A stretch of DNA of 8,698 nt from an uncultured Bacteroidota bacterium (GCA_903905685.1 CAIVHI010000384.1:1-8698); one strand, 5' to 3'. Positions 1 through 7,363 are shown, counted from the first letter of the stretch. The notes: generated from the letters alone by a model not told the origin. Made by a program: numbers and translations.

Positions 1-78
1 GAGAGTAAGAGTGAGAGTAAGAGTGAGAGTAAGAGTGAGAGTAAGAGTGAGAGTAAGAGTGAGAGTGAGAGTGAGAGT
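1..78. repeat. Hexanucleotide tandem array (GAGAGT/AAGAGT)
   Basis: Thirteen contiguous 6-base units are present. GAGAGT alternates with AAGAGT as a 12-base double unit five times (1-60), followed by three GAGAGT copies (61-78). There is no interruption and no mismatch within either phase. The array starts at the window edge, so its full length is unknown. It lies 22 bases beyond the stop codon of the minus-strand L,D-transpeptidase gene. Because the unit is a multiple of three, gain or loss of copies would not shift a reading frame. The plus-strand translation (alternating Arg-Val) looks like a by-product of the repeat, not a gene. Confidence 0.95.
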
Positions 79-100
79 CCTAGCACGGTCCCCCGACTCC

Positions 101-784
101 TTACTTGCGTATCAAGACCCGGCAACCGGCATCTACCAAGGTATAGAGCTCGTCCACGTCTTTGTTTTTAAGGGCTATGCAGCCGTCGGTCCACCCTACG
201 CCTTTATCTATGAGGTCGTCGCCGCCGCGCCAAACGCCATGTATGCCCACCGCGCCACCGGGCCGGGCATTGGGTTTCAGGAGCCCTTTTTGCTTCAGGG
301 CTTCGAACAGCGCAGTGGTGGAATCGTTGGGGTAGTTGAGCAATAGGAATTTGTTGTAGTGCGAACCTGCTTTTTTGGACACGATGGAGAATCTACCCTC
401 CGGCGTGCGGCGGTCGCCCTCTATGAGCTTGTTTTCCAAAGGCTTGGGACCGAAAACCGCTTTATAGGAGCGAATTAGGTGTTTCCGGTAATACAGCTCC
501 AGCCGCCCCGCAGATTTAGTGACGAGGATGAGGAGGGAGTCCTGCAACAGCGTATCGCGGTTGATGGGTGTTTTGATAGCCTCTACCAATCGGGGGATGT
601 TGATTGTTTCGGTGACCTTTTTGCCGCCCTTTATATATTGGATCGTCCGAGTCCGGTTGCCGGCGGCATCTACGGTTTCGTTCAGTACCCGGGCATCGCG
701 TGGTGGAGAGCTTGGTGTTTGAGCCGATACCCGAACGGTCGAGGCCCACAACAGACCCACCAAGCACAAGAGATACGATTTCAC
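101..784 (-). CDS. Exported L,D-transpeptidase family protein (YkuD domain)
   Basis: This is a probable periplasmic enzyme acting on peptidoglycan stem peptides through a catalytic cysteine. With a GTG start at 784 the protein has 227 residues. A clean signal peptide follows (hydrophobic core at residues 4-15, likely cleavage after VSA near residue 21). A linker leads to a YkuD domain at about 83-225. Visible motifs are GDRRTPEGRF (123-132), His182 in IHG, and Cys202 in WTDGCIAL. The usual Arg after GCI is Ala here, as in the W-T-x-G-C-I-A subgroup. An upstream in-frame ATG at 862 would overlap the DUF2480 gene by 50 bases and add a 26-residue charged leader before the hydrophobic segment, so I prefer GTG 784, which lies 28 bases after that gene's stop. 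The gene is probably cotranscribed with DUF2480. Whether it forms cross-links, attaches proteins or cleaves such bonds cannot be told from sequence. Confidence 0.88.
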   Translation of the reverse strand: MKSYLLCLVGLLWASTVRVSAQTPSSPPRDARVLNETVDAAGNRTRTIQYIKGGKKVTETINIPRLVEAIKTPINRDTLLQDSLLILVTKSAGRLELYYRKHLIRSYKAVFGPKPLENKLIEGDRRTPEGRFSIVSKKAGSHYNKFLLLNYPNDSTTALFEALKQKGLLKPNARPGGAVGIHGVWRGGDDLIDKGVGWTDGCIALKNKDVDELYTLVDAGCRVLIRK

Positions 785-812
785 CGGCGGCAGCGGTTTT
801 GGCAGTAAGGCA

Positions 813-1325
813 TTAGAGGTCCCGGTTTTTAAACACCGGCACCGTAGAGCAAGGTTCGCCATACATCACCGATTTGGCTATGGGCCGCAACCGCGCGGTG
901 GCCGCTACATAGGCACTCTCGGGCACCGCAACGGTGCCGCAACCCTTCACTACAATGCGCTTGCCTACAAAATCCGTCACATCCATTTCCGCAATGTTTT
1001 GGCGAATGAGGCCGTTGACGATTTCGGATTGGGTGCCAAAGCCAACCGTAAGTGCTACGGGTTGAAGGGATGCAGCAGCGAGCATGTAGGCCCACATAGG
1101 TATTACGGCATCGGCAGAGCACGTAATGGCTACATGTTTGCCGCGGAAGGGCTCAAAATCTGCTGTCTGTAAGGCGGCACGGTAGTCCTTTTCCTTCAAA
1201 ATCATCTCCCTAAATAGGAACGGCTTGAGGTCGAACACCGCAACTACGTCATCTGCCGGCAAATAAGGCGTCAAATCGAGCGTAATTAGGCTACTTTCCG
1301 CCACCCTGTTCACAATTGGCTCCAT
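813..1325 (-). CDS. DUF2480 family protein
   Basis: This is a 170-residue cytoplasmic protein (no signal peptide or membrane segment) that I recognise as DUF2480, a Bacteroidota family of unknown function. Recognisable blocks are the N-terminus MEPIVNRVAES, LFREMILKEKDYR (about 37-49), TCSADAVIPMWAYM (68-81), VVKGCG (125-130) and the C-terminal SVMYGEPCSTVPVF (152-165). Cys69, Cys129 and Cys159 sit in these blocks, which is compatible with a metal or redox role, but that is speculation. The start is placed at ATG 1325. The ATG at 1355 would add ten residues, is not family-like, and would overlap the promoter-like box at 1343-1350. It is the first gene of a likely two-gene operon with the downstream L,D-transpeptidase. 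Confidence 0.88.
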   Translation of the reverse strand: MEPIVNRVAESSLITLDLTPYLPADDVVAVFDLKPFLFREMILKEKDYRAALQTADFEPFRGKHVAITCSADAVIPMWAYMLAAASLQPVALTVGFGTQSEIVNGLIRQNIAEMDVTDFVGKRIVVKGCGTVAVPESAYVAATARLRPIAKSVMYGEPCSTVPVFKNRDL

Positions 1326-1342
1326 ATCTTTATGATTGTCTG

Positions 1343-1350
1343 CAAAATTA
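1343..1350 (-). promoter_or_regulatory. Bacteroidota -7 box for the DUF2480/L,D-transpeptidase operon
   Basis: Read on the minus strand this is TAATTTTG, a full match to the TAnnTTTG -7 element used by the Bacteroidota primary sigma factor. It lies 17 bases before the ATG at 1325, giving a very short leader. I do not see a convincing TTTG -33 element at the expected distance, so confidence is moderate. Confidence 0.45.
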
Positions 1351-1355
1351 GGCAT

Positions 1356-1634
1356 TCGTGGTCAGTGTTATGCCTCCGATTCGGATGCGTATAGTTGGGG
1401 CTGATAGGGGCATTTTCACGGGTAGCGTTTTGTTCCCGCCAATACACCAGTAAAAAAACTTTCAAAATCGCAGGCGTTTGGTTGTTTTTTTCTACATATT
1501 TAATCGTAGCCGATTTATTTTTGGTTAAGCAACAACGAATGGAGTCCAGGTTGGTCCGGTAGAAGGGATTGGCTGCCATGCATCGATTACAAAAAACCAA
1601 TCTAAAATTTATTTTCGCATATCGGCATTATTCC
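1356..1634. other. Intergenic region between divergent operon and surface-protein gene
   Basis: This stretch contains no convincing gene on either strand. A 96-codon minus-strand frame (1310-1600) overlaps the DUF2480 start and looks like chance. The part from about 1440 to 1620 is visibly richer in A and T than the flanking coding DNA, as expected for a promoter region. I found no strong hairpin, riboswitch-like structure or repeat. Confidence 0.6.
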
Positions 1635-1642
1635 TACATTTG
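1612..1642 (+). promoter_or_regulatory. Bacteroidota-type promoter of the repeat-protein gene
   Basis: TACATTTG at 1635-1642 matches the TAnnTTTG -7 element exactly and is followed by CAAC. A T-rich TTTTCG at 1612-1617 is a partial match to the -33 TTTG element at slightly short spacing. Transcription would begin near 1649, giving a leader of about 30 bases before ATG 1681. No Shine-Dalgarno sequence precedes the ATG, as is usual in this phylum. Confidence 0.6.
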
Positions 1643-1680
1643 CAACACAACCATTAAAGTATCGACATTATTGCTACTGT

Positions 1681-4600
1681 ATGAAAAAATCAATTATTAT
1701 TACGACATTTTGCGCTGCGTTGGCCTATGTAGTGCTTACGTCAAGCTCGTCGGGGCTATCCACCGACAATACCGGAGCCCAGGGCACAACCGGCTGCAGC
1801 TGCCACAGCCCTAGTGCGAACTCCCTTATCAACGTTACGATAGAGCTCGATTCCGCAGGGTCGCCCGTCACACACTATGTAGGTGGCGGCAGCTACACCA
1901 TCAAGCTTTCGGGCACCAACAATACATCTTTCTCGCTTCCCTATTTCGGGTTCCAGCTCACGACCGTGAAAGCGGCGGGCGCGGGCACCGGCACCGCCGT
2001 GTATACCGGCACACTGGCATCGTCGGGGCTTCCGACCGGCTGCAAGAACACCACAGTGGGCACCCTGCACCTAGTGGAACACAACACCCCAAATGTTGCT
2101 ACAACGGGCACCGGAGCAACGGGGACAACCTATGTGCGCTCCATTGCTTGGACGGCCCCTGCTACCGGAACCGGCAGCGTTTCGCTTTACGGCGTCATCA
2201 ATGCAGTGAATCACAATGGCAGCTCTTCAGGCGACTATTGGAACGCCGCAACGGCGGTCACCATCAGCGAATTTGTGCCCTTGGGCGCCATCACCGGCGA
2301 TTCTACGGTATGTGCCGGCAGCACCTTCACACTATCTGATGCCACAACGGGGGGCACTTATACCAGCAGCAATACCACTGTGGCAACGGTGGGCGGCACA
2401 TCGGGCATCGTAATGGGCTTGGTGGGTGGCACTGCGACCATCACTTACACCGTAGGTACACAAACTGCCGTGCGGGGCATTACCGTCAATACCGTGCCGG
2501 CAACCCCTTCACCCATTTCCGGGTCCGCTACGGTTTGCGCTGGGGCCACCATCACCCTCTCCGAGGCCACACCAGGCGGCACTTGGAGTGCCGTCAATTC
2601 CAGGGCTATGATATCGTCAGGGGTAGTCATGGGAGTTTCCGGGGGTATCGACACTATAAAATATACCGTATCCAATACTTGCGGCAGTAGTGCAGCATCG
2701 TACGTGGTTACGGTAAACACCCCAATCCTTGCCGGTACCATTACCGGCACCCCCTCCCTGTGTGTCGGCTCTGTGGCCACTTTTAACGATACGGTAGCCG
2801 GCGGTGTTTGGAGCAGTAGCGATACTGCGGTTGCCAAGGTTTTTCCCGGCGGTATTGTGGTAGGTACCGGCACGGGTACCGTGATATTGACTTATTCCAT
2901 TTCGGGCTTGTGCGGCCTTTCTTCTGCCTATTCGGCCCCGTTGTCGGTTTCCACCCCCCCCAATCCGGGTAGCATTGCCGGCCCTTACTCGGTATGCCTC
3001 GGCGGTACAGCTACGCTCACCGACTCCATAACGGGTGGAGTTTGGTCTGCAACCAACACACACATCTCGATTACTCCGGGTGGCATCGTCACCGGCAATT
3101 CGGTTGGGGAAGATACCTTGATGTATACCGTTACAGCAGGCTGCGGGCCTGCTACGGCCTATTTCTGGATGGGCGTAGATACCACCCCGCATGCGGGGCC
3201 GATAGTTGGGTCATCCACCTTGTGCGTAGGCGCCACGGTCACCATTACGGATTCCATCTACAGCGGCTATTTCGGAAGCGGGGTATCTGTGGCCTTCTCA
3301 GACAGCAACCTCAGCTTCAACCATTCGGTGGGCCACGATAGTGCGGCCGTTACGGGCCTGGTCGCTGGTGTAGATACCATGACCCTGATCGTCACCGATG
3401 CCTGCGGCACCATCAATGTGCAAAAAGTATTTACCATAAACCCCGCACCGAATGCCGGCACCATATCGGGTCTTTCAACGGTATGCCTTGGTGGTGTTGC
3501 AACGCTTTCAGACAGTGTTTCGGGTGGTGTTTGGAGTTCTTCCGACACGTTCACCACCGTATCGGGTCCGGGCGTCATCAACGGTCATCGTTTGGGTAGC
3601 GACACTATCAGGTACTCCGTTACCAATTCGTGTGGCACCGCTTCTGCATCGTTCCCGGTTACCGTGTCTTCCACTGTTGTAGCGGGTACCATCTCGGGTG
3701 CCACTTCACTTTGCGGCGGGACTTCGGCCAGCTTCGCAGCAACCGTCTCGGGCGGCGTATGGAGTAGTAGCAACAGCCATGCCTTAGTAGGCACCGGAGG
3801 AGTGGTCACTGCGGTTTCAGCGGGAACAGACACAGTCAATTATACCGTAACCGAAACTTGCGGCAGTGCGACGGCATCTTTACCGATTACCATCAATGCG
3901 ACCCCTTCACCTATCACCGGTTCAGCCACGCTATGCAGCCTCACGGCAGGCACTTACACCGATTCCCTTACGGGTGGCACTTGGTCGGTCTCCGACACTT
4001 CGATAGCCACCATTACCGGTACAGGTGTAGCGACTCCACATGTAGCAGGTACCGCGTCATTCATCATCAGCTATACTACAACTTCAGGCTGTATTGCGAC
4101 AACCCCAGTTGAGGCGATCAACATCATCCATCCCTCCTCCGTCACCGGCATCGACTCCGTGTGTGCAGGCTCCACAATCACCCTTTCAGACTCTGTGGCC
4201 GGCGGTATTTGGACTACCACCAACAGTCATGCTTCCATTTCGGGCATTGGCATCATTACCGGCATATCGGCCGGCACCGATACCGTATCTTATGCCATAA
4301 CCAATGCCTGCGGGGTAGGTAAATCCCACTTCGTAGTTAGGGTTACCGGTGGTTCGGCTTCGGCCGGTGTCATTTCAGGGGGTACTGCCGTTTGCCCCGG
4401 CGACACCCTGCATTTTTCCGAAACCGTAAGTGGTGGCAATTGGTCGGTTTCCAACGGCAATGCTACCGTAACCACTGGAGGTGTAGTAACCGGAGTGACC
4501 GGCGGCGTAGATACCGTGCGCTATAGCATCGTCAATAGTTGCGGAACAACAACCGCCACCAAGGTCATTACAACACATCCCGCACCATATGCAGGCTCCA

Positions 4601-6723
4601 TAACGGGACCACAAACCGTATGTTCCGGGGCCACCTCAACGTTGGTGGACAGCATATCCGGCGGTACCTGGTTTTCAATCGGCGGTCATGTTTCCACTTC
4701 AACCGTGGGTATCTTGACAGGGACATCGATGGGGACATCTACCGTGGGTTATGCAGTTGCCAACAGTTGCGGTACGGACACCGCTGTGTTCACCGTCTAT
4801 ACCGATACATTGCCCACCCTGAGTCCCATAATTGGTACGACTTCATTGTGTATCGGCGCATCGGTCACGATTACCGATTCAGTTACCGGTGGTGGCAGTA
4901 TGATCGGCGTCGCGGTAACACCAACCGTTTCCAACGGGCACATGACACTCGATACCCTCGCGGGGATGCATGCCGGATTGGGTACGGGCGTGTCGGCAGG
5001 GTTGGACACGGTCATGTTGACGGCTGTGAACGTCTGCGGCAGCGCAACGACCACTAAAGTATTCACGGTGAATCCGGCACCTGTTGCGGGCACCATTAGT
5101 GGTACGGATAGCGTATGCGCCGGTGCCATGGTTGCTTGGTCTACCACGGTGAGCGGCGGCACATGGACTGCAACCAACAGCGATGCACTCCCCATGGCCG
5201 GCAACATCACCGGTGTAGCTGCCGGTGTGGATACCGTGATTTACACAGTATCCAATCTCTGTGGAAGCGCCATTGCCAAGAAGGCGATTACCGTATTGCC
5301 CCTCCCTGCGGCCTGCATCCTTCCCGGTGCCGACAGCCTTTGTCCAGGTGCTACTACTACGGTGAACCCTTGTTCGGTAGGCGGCACTTGGTCGGTGCAT
5401 AACGGGCATGCCTCGATTGCCGGGGGGGTGGTTACCGCCATCACCGGCGGTATCGATACCGTGGTGTATACCGTAACCAATTCGTGCGGAGTCGATTCGG
5501 CACGCACCACGGTTACGGTGCGCGGCTTGGCTCATGCAGGCCCGATAACCTCGCATGACAGCATCTGCGTGAGCGACACCGTTATGGTAGCCGATAGTGT
5601 TGCGGGCGGAACCTTCCGTTTATCGAACAGCCTTGCTGCGCTTATCGGAGCCAAAATGTTTGGAGTGGCTCAAGGTAAGGACACCTTGTATTACACCCTC
5701 ACAGGCATTTGCAACAGCGACACCGTGCAGCAGACCATCACCATTAATCCACAACCGGTGGCGGGTTCCATAACGGGCGACAATATGCTTTGCGTAGGTA
5801 CTACGGTAACCCTATATGATGGCGGGGCAAGTGGCACGGGCACTTGGAGCTGCACCAATGGTCACGCCACAATTACATCATTGGGGGTAGTGACGGGTGT
5901 AAGCGGCGGAACGGATACCGTAAAATATTCGGTAACCAATGTTTGTGCAACCCGCGTTGCCTCCTACGTCATCACCTCGAACGGCATTCCCAACCCGGGC
6001 ACCATTAGTGGTCCTGCCGTAGTCTGCATCGGGGCATCTGCCACGTTGGTAGATACGGTTTCCGGCGGAATATGGAGTGTGCGCACTTCAAAAGCCACCA
6101 TCCATCCGGGTGGTGTACTTACCGGCGTAGCGGTAGGTATCGACACCGCGGTATATACGGTGGCATCGTTTGCGGGTTGTCTTGACTCTGTATTGTTTGG
6201 CTTTACCGTCAGTACCGCGCCGGCTACGCCTACTGTTTCGGGTGTGCCCTACGTTTGTATCGGCGGTCACGATACGCTTTATGGCACGCCTGCCGGGGGC
6301 ATTTGGGCAGCAACCAATGGAGACGTGAATGTTTCAGGCGGGGTTTTGACGGGCATTGCAGCCGGAAAAGACACCGTGAGCTACAACTTGGTGACGGCTT
6401 GCGGAACGCTCACTGCAGCAGCCGTCATCAATGTATTCACGCCAATAGAGTGCGATTCGGTATTGTCGGTAAATACCGTGCTTGGCGAGATGGAGACCAT
6501 TACGTGTTATCCCAATCCCAATAACGGCCACTTCGCCGTCGCATTGCCATCAAGTTGCTGCGGTTCCATTATCGTTACCGATGTTTATGGCAACAACATA
6601 TGGACGGGGACTGCGAGCGGAAAAACTGCTGAAGTAGATTTGGGTCGTCCTACGGCCGGTACCTATTTCATTGCGGTACGTAATGGTATGCATACCTATC
6701 GCGGCAAGATTATCGTTTATTGA
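1681..6723 (+). CDS. Giant T9SS-secreted surface protein with choice-of-anchor-V-like domain and ~18 Ig-like modules
   Basis: The product has 1680 residues and is exported by Sec, then across the outer membrane by the type IX system. Residues 1-27 are a signal peptide (MKKS, hydrophobic core, Ser-rich end). Residues 28-196 resemble the choice-of-anchor-V/Reeler-like domain of Bacteroidota, opening with Cys39-Ser-Cys41-His42 and ending in a VSLYGVINAVNHNGSSSGDYW segment typical of that family. Residues 200-1590 are about 18 BIG2/Ig-like modules. Residues 1603-1680 form a T9SS type A sorting domain with YPNPNNGHFAV (1610-1620), GTYFIAVRNG and a terminal GKIIVY. No enzyme motif is visible. A structural, adhesive or surface-layer role is inferred. 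The signal peptide, lack of an upstream in-frame candidate and promoter position support ATG 1681. The gene is monocistronic: its own promoter lies before it and a strong terminator follows. Confidence 0.9.
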   Translation: MKKSIIITTFCAALAYVVLTSSSSGLSTDNTGAQGTTGCSCHSPSANSLINVTIELDSAGSPVTHYVGGGSYTIKLSGTNNTSFSLPYFGFQLTTVKAAGAGTGTAVYTGTLASSGLPTGCKNTTVGTLHLVEHNTPNVATTGTGATGTTYVRSIAWTAPATGTGSVSLYGVINAVNHNGSSSGDYWNAATAVTISEFVPLGAITGDSTVCAGSTFTLSDATTGGTYTSSNTTVATVGGTSGIVMGLVGGTATITYTVGTQTAVRGITVNTVPATPSPISGSATVCAGATITLSEATPGGTWSAVNSRAMISSGVVMGVSGGIDTIKYTVSNTCGSSAASYVVTVNTPILAGTITGTPSLCVGSVATFNDTVAGGVWSSSDTAVAKVFPGGIVVGTGTGTVILTYSISGLCGLSSAYSAPLSVSTPPNPGSIAGPYSVCLGGTATLTDSITGGVWSATNTHISITPGGIVTGNSVGEDTLMYTVTAGCGPATAYFWMGVDTTPHAGPIVGSSTLCVGATVTITDSIYSGYFGSGVSVAFSDSNLSFNHSVGHDSAAVTGLVAGVDTMTLIVTDACGTINVQKVFTINPAPNAGTISGLSTVCLGGVATLSDSVSGGVWSSSDTFTTVSGPGVINGHRLGSDTIRYSVTNSCGTASASFPVTVSSTVVAGTISGATSLCGGTSASFAATVSGGVWSSSNSHALVGTGGVVTAVSAGTDTVNYTVTETCGSATASLPITINATPSPITGSATLCSLTAGTYTDSLTGGTWSVSDTSIATITGTGVATPHVAGTASFIISYTTTSGCIATTPVEAINIIHPSSVTGIDSVCAGSTITLSDSVAGGIWTTTNSHASISGIGIITGISAGTDTVSYAITNACGVGKSHFVVRVTGGSASAGVISGGTAVCPGDTLHFSETVSGGNWSVSNGNATVTTGGVVTGVTGGVDTVRYSIVNSCGTTTATKVITTHPAPYAGSITGPQTVCSGATSTLVDSISGGTWFSIGGHVSTSTVGILTGTSMGTSTVGYAVANSCGTDTAVFTVYTDTLPTLSPIIGTTSLCIGASVTITDSVTGGGSMIGVAVTPTVSNGHMTLDTLAGMHAGLGTGVSAGLDTVMLTAVNVCGSATTTKVFTVNPAPVAGTISGTDSVCAGAMVAWSTTVSGGTWTATNSDALPMAGNITGVAAGVDTVIYTVSNLCGSAIAKKAITVLPLPAACILPGADSLCPGATTTVNPCSVGGTWSVHNGHASIAGGVVTAITGGIDTVVYTVTNSCGVDSARTTVTVRGLAHAGPITSHDSICVSDTVMVADSVAGGTFRLSNSLAALIGAKMFGVAQGKDTLYYTLTGICNSDTVQQTITINPQPVAGSITGDNMLCVGTTVTLYDGGASGTGTWSCTNGHATITSLGVVTGVSGGTDTVKYSVTNVCATRVASYVITSNGIPNPGTISGPAVVCIGASATLVDTVSGGIWSVRTSKATIHPGGVLTGVAVGIDTAVYTVASFAGCLDSVLFGFTVSTAPATPTVSGVPYVCIGGHDTLYGTPAGGIWAATNGDVNVSGGVLTGIAAGKDTVSYNLVTACGTLTAAAVINVFTPIECDSVLSVNTVLGEMETITCYPNPNNGHFAVALPSSCCGSIIVTDVYGNNIWTGTASGKTAEVDLGRPTAGTYFIAVRNGMHTYRGKIIVY
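2278..6450 (+). repeat. Array of ~18 Ig-like (BIG2-like) modules inside the surface protein
   Basis: Modules begin near residues 200, 277, 350, 429, 504, 591, 667, 742, 818, 893, 970, 1045, 1135, 1210, 1284, 1360, 1438 and 1515. The unit is usually 73-79 residues; modules 5 (87) and 12 (90) are longer. The consensus order is I-[ST]-G-x3-[VL]-C-x-G, then T-L-x-D-S-V-x-G-G-x-W, then G-V-V-T-G-x-x-x-G-x-D-T-V-x-Y-[TS]-V-[TS]-N-x-C-G, then a beta strand ending in V. The W-S-x-S-N and G-V-V-T-G parts resemble BIG2 domains. The two cysteines, about 48 residues apart, are present in nearly every module and could form one disulfide each. At DNA level the modules are well diverged, so the array looks old rather than freshly amplified. 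Confidence 0.85.
6487..6720 (+). other. T9SS type A sorting domain (C-terminal signal)
   Basis: The last 78 residues of the surface protein match the Por-secretion/T9SS type A domain. They contain ITCYPNPNNGHFAVAL, then a VTDVYGNNIW strand, an AEVDLGRPTAGTYFIAV block and a terminal Lys-Ile-Ile-Val-Tyr. This domain directs outer-membrane passage and is normally removed when cargo is attached to the cell surface or released. Confidence 0.88.
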
Positions 6724-6738
6724 TCGTGGGTTGCGAAT

Positions 6739-6785
6739 AAACCGAAGAGGCTGCCGAAACAAACGGCAGCCTCTTCGGTTTTATA
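6739..6785 (+). terminator. Bidirectional intrinsic terminator
   Basis: A perfect 18-bp inverted repeat (6739-6756 with 6764-6781) encloses the 7-base loop AAACAAA. The stem is GC-rich in its core (GAGGCTGCCG) and its outer end is AA/TT. It is followed by TTATA on the plus strand and by TTCGC after the TTTA on the minus strand, so U-tracts are short on both sides. It sits 16 bases after the stop of the surface-protein gene and about 80 bases beyond the stop of the convergent glucosaminidase gene, so it can serve both. Confidence 0.9.
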
Positions 6786-6862
6786 CTTGCCGGCCATAGG
6801 TACCAACGGGCAACGGACGGGTTTTGGTGGGAGCTGGAACTTCGCGGGGCTTGAGACTAACG

Positions 6863-7363
6863 TTACGAACGCAATTTGTAGGTACGTATTATCTGCATAA
6901 TGCGCGACTCCCATACATCTGGAACTTCAGAGTAACCGGACAGACTAATGGCGTGAACCCAGCGGGCGGCGTCTTTCTTGTTCTTCAAACGGGGATAAAA
7001 ACGCTTTTCGGACACATAGGCGCAGAAATCGATGTAGGAGAACAATTCCACCCCATATTGCTTGTACCGACTCTTGCTGCCGGCGGCAGTCCGGTAGTTG
7101 TTGTCGCCCACAATGCCGAAGTGGTTGTTGAGCACTCGTGCAGTAGGGCAATTGCCTGCCGACGACTCCACCACGGCTACGGCCAAAATGACCGATTTGG
7201 GAATGCCGTAAATTGCCGACAATATGGATGCGGTAACCATATGGTCGCGGATATAGGCATCGACATCGATATGCGGATGTACCTCCACCGACCTCGACTC
7301 TGCTACCGATGTTTTGAAAACCGACAAAGCAGCCAACAAAAACACATAAAAAACCTTTTTCAT
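6863..7363 (-). CDS. Exported glucosaminidase-domain protein (GH73-like)
   Basis: This is a 166-residue putative peptidoglycan hydrolase cutting N-acetylglucosaminyl bonds, secreted to the periplasm. A signal peptide covers residues 1-21 (MKKVFYVFLLAALSV, cleavage after SVA). The rest is one compact glucosaminidase-like domain. It has an ASILSAIYGIPKSVILAVAVVESSAG helix pair with Glu66 as the likely catalytic acid, the family hallmark NNHFGIVG (79-86), an aromatic stretch KQYGVELFSYIDF (101-113), and a C-terminal GYSEVPDVWESRIMQII segment (143-159) equivalent to the G-Y-A-x-D-P-x-Y region. There are no LysM or SH3 anchoring domains, so it is a minimal version. The ATG at 7363 directly precedes the signal peptide. 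The gene converges on the surface-protein gene and diverges from the AraC-type regulator. Confidence 0.85.
   Translation of the reverse strand: MKKVFYVFLLAALSVFKTSVAESRSVEVHPHIDVDAYIRDHMVTASILSAIYGIPKSVILAVAVVESSAGNCPTARVLNNHFGIVGDNNYRTAAGSKSRYKQYGVELFSYIDFCAYVSEKRFYPRLKNKKDAARWVHAISLSGYSEVPDVWESRIMQIIRTYKLRS

Noticed and set aside
1..78. CRISPR array
   Set aside because: The units are 6 bases long and contiguous with no spacers. It is a simple sequence repeat.
11..346. Plus-strand frame starting with a poly Arg-Val tract
   Set aside because: The Arg-Val run is only the translation of the hexamer array, and the remainder is antisense to the well-supported L,D-transpeptidase gene.
1310..1600. 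96-codon minus-strand frame before the DUF2480 gene
   Set aside because: It overlaps the DUF2480 start in another frame, has no recognisable domain and covers the likely promoter region.
2445..6270. Many long minus-strand and off-frame ORFs inside the surface-protein gene
   Set aside because: They recur because the repeat modules share GC-rich, low-stop composition. They mirror the real frame and show no domain or signal peptide.
1681..6723. Recent DNA-level tandem duplication in the repeat gene
   Set aside because: Comparable modules use different codons and differ at many residues, so I see no near-identical DNA copies that would indicate fresh expansion or an assembly collapse.
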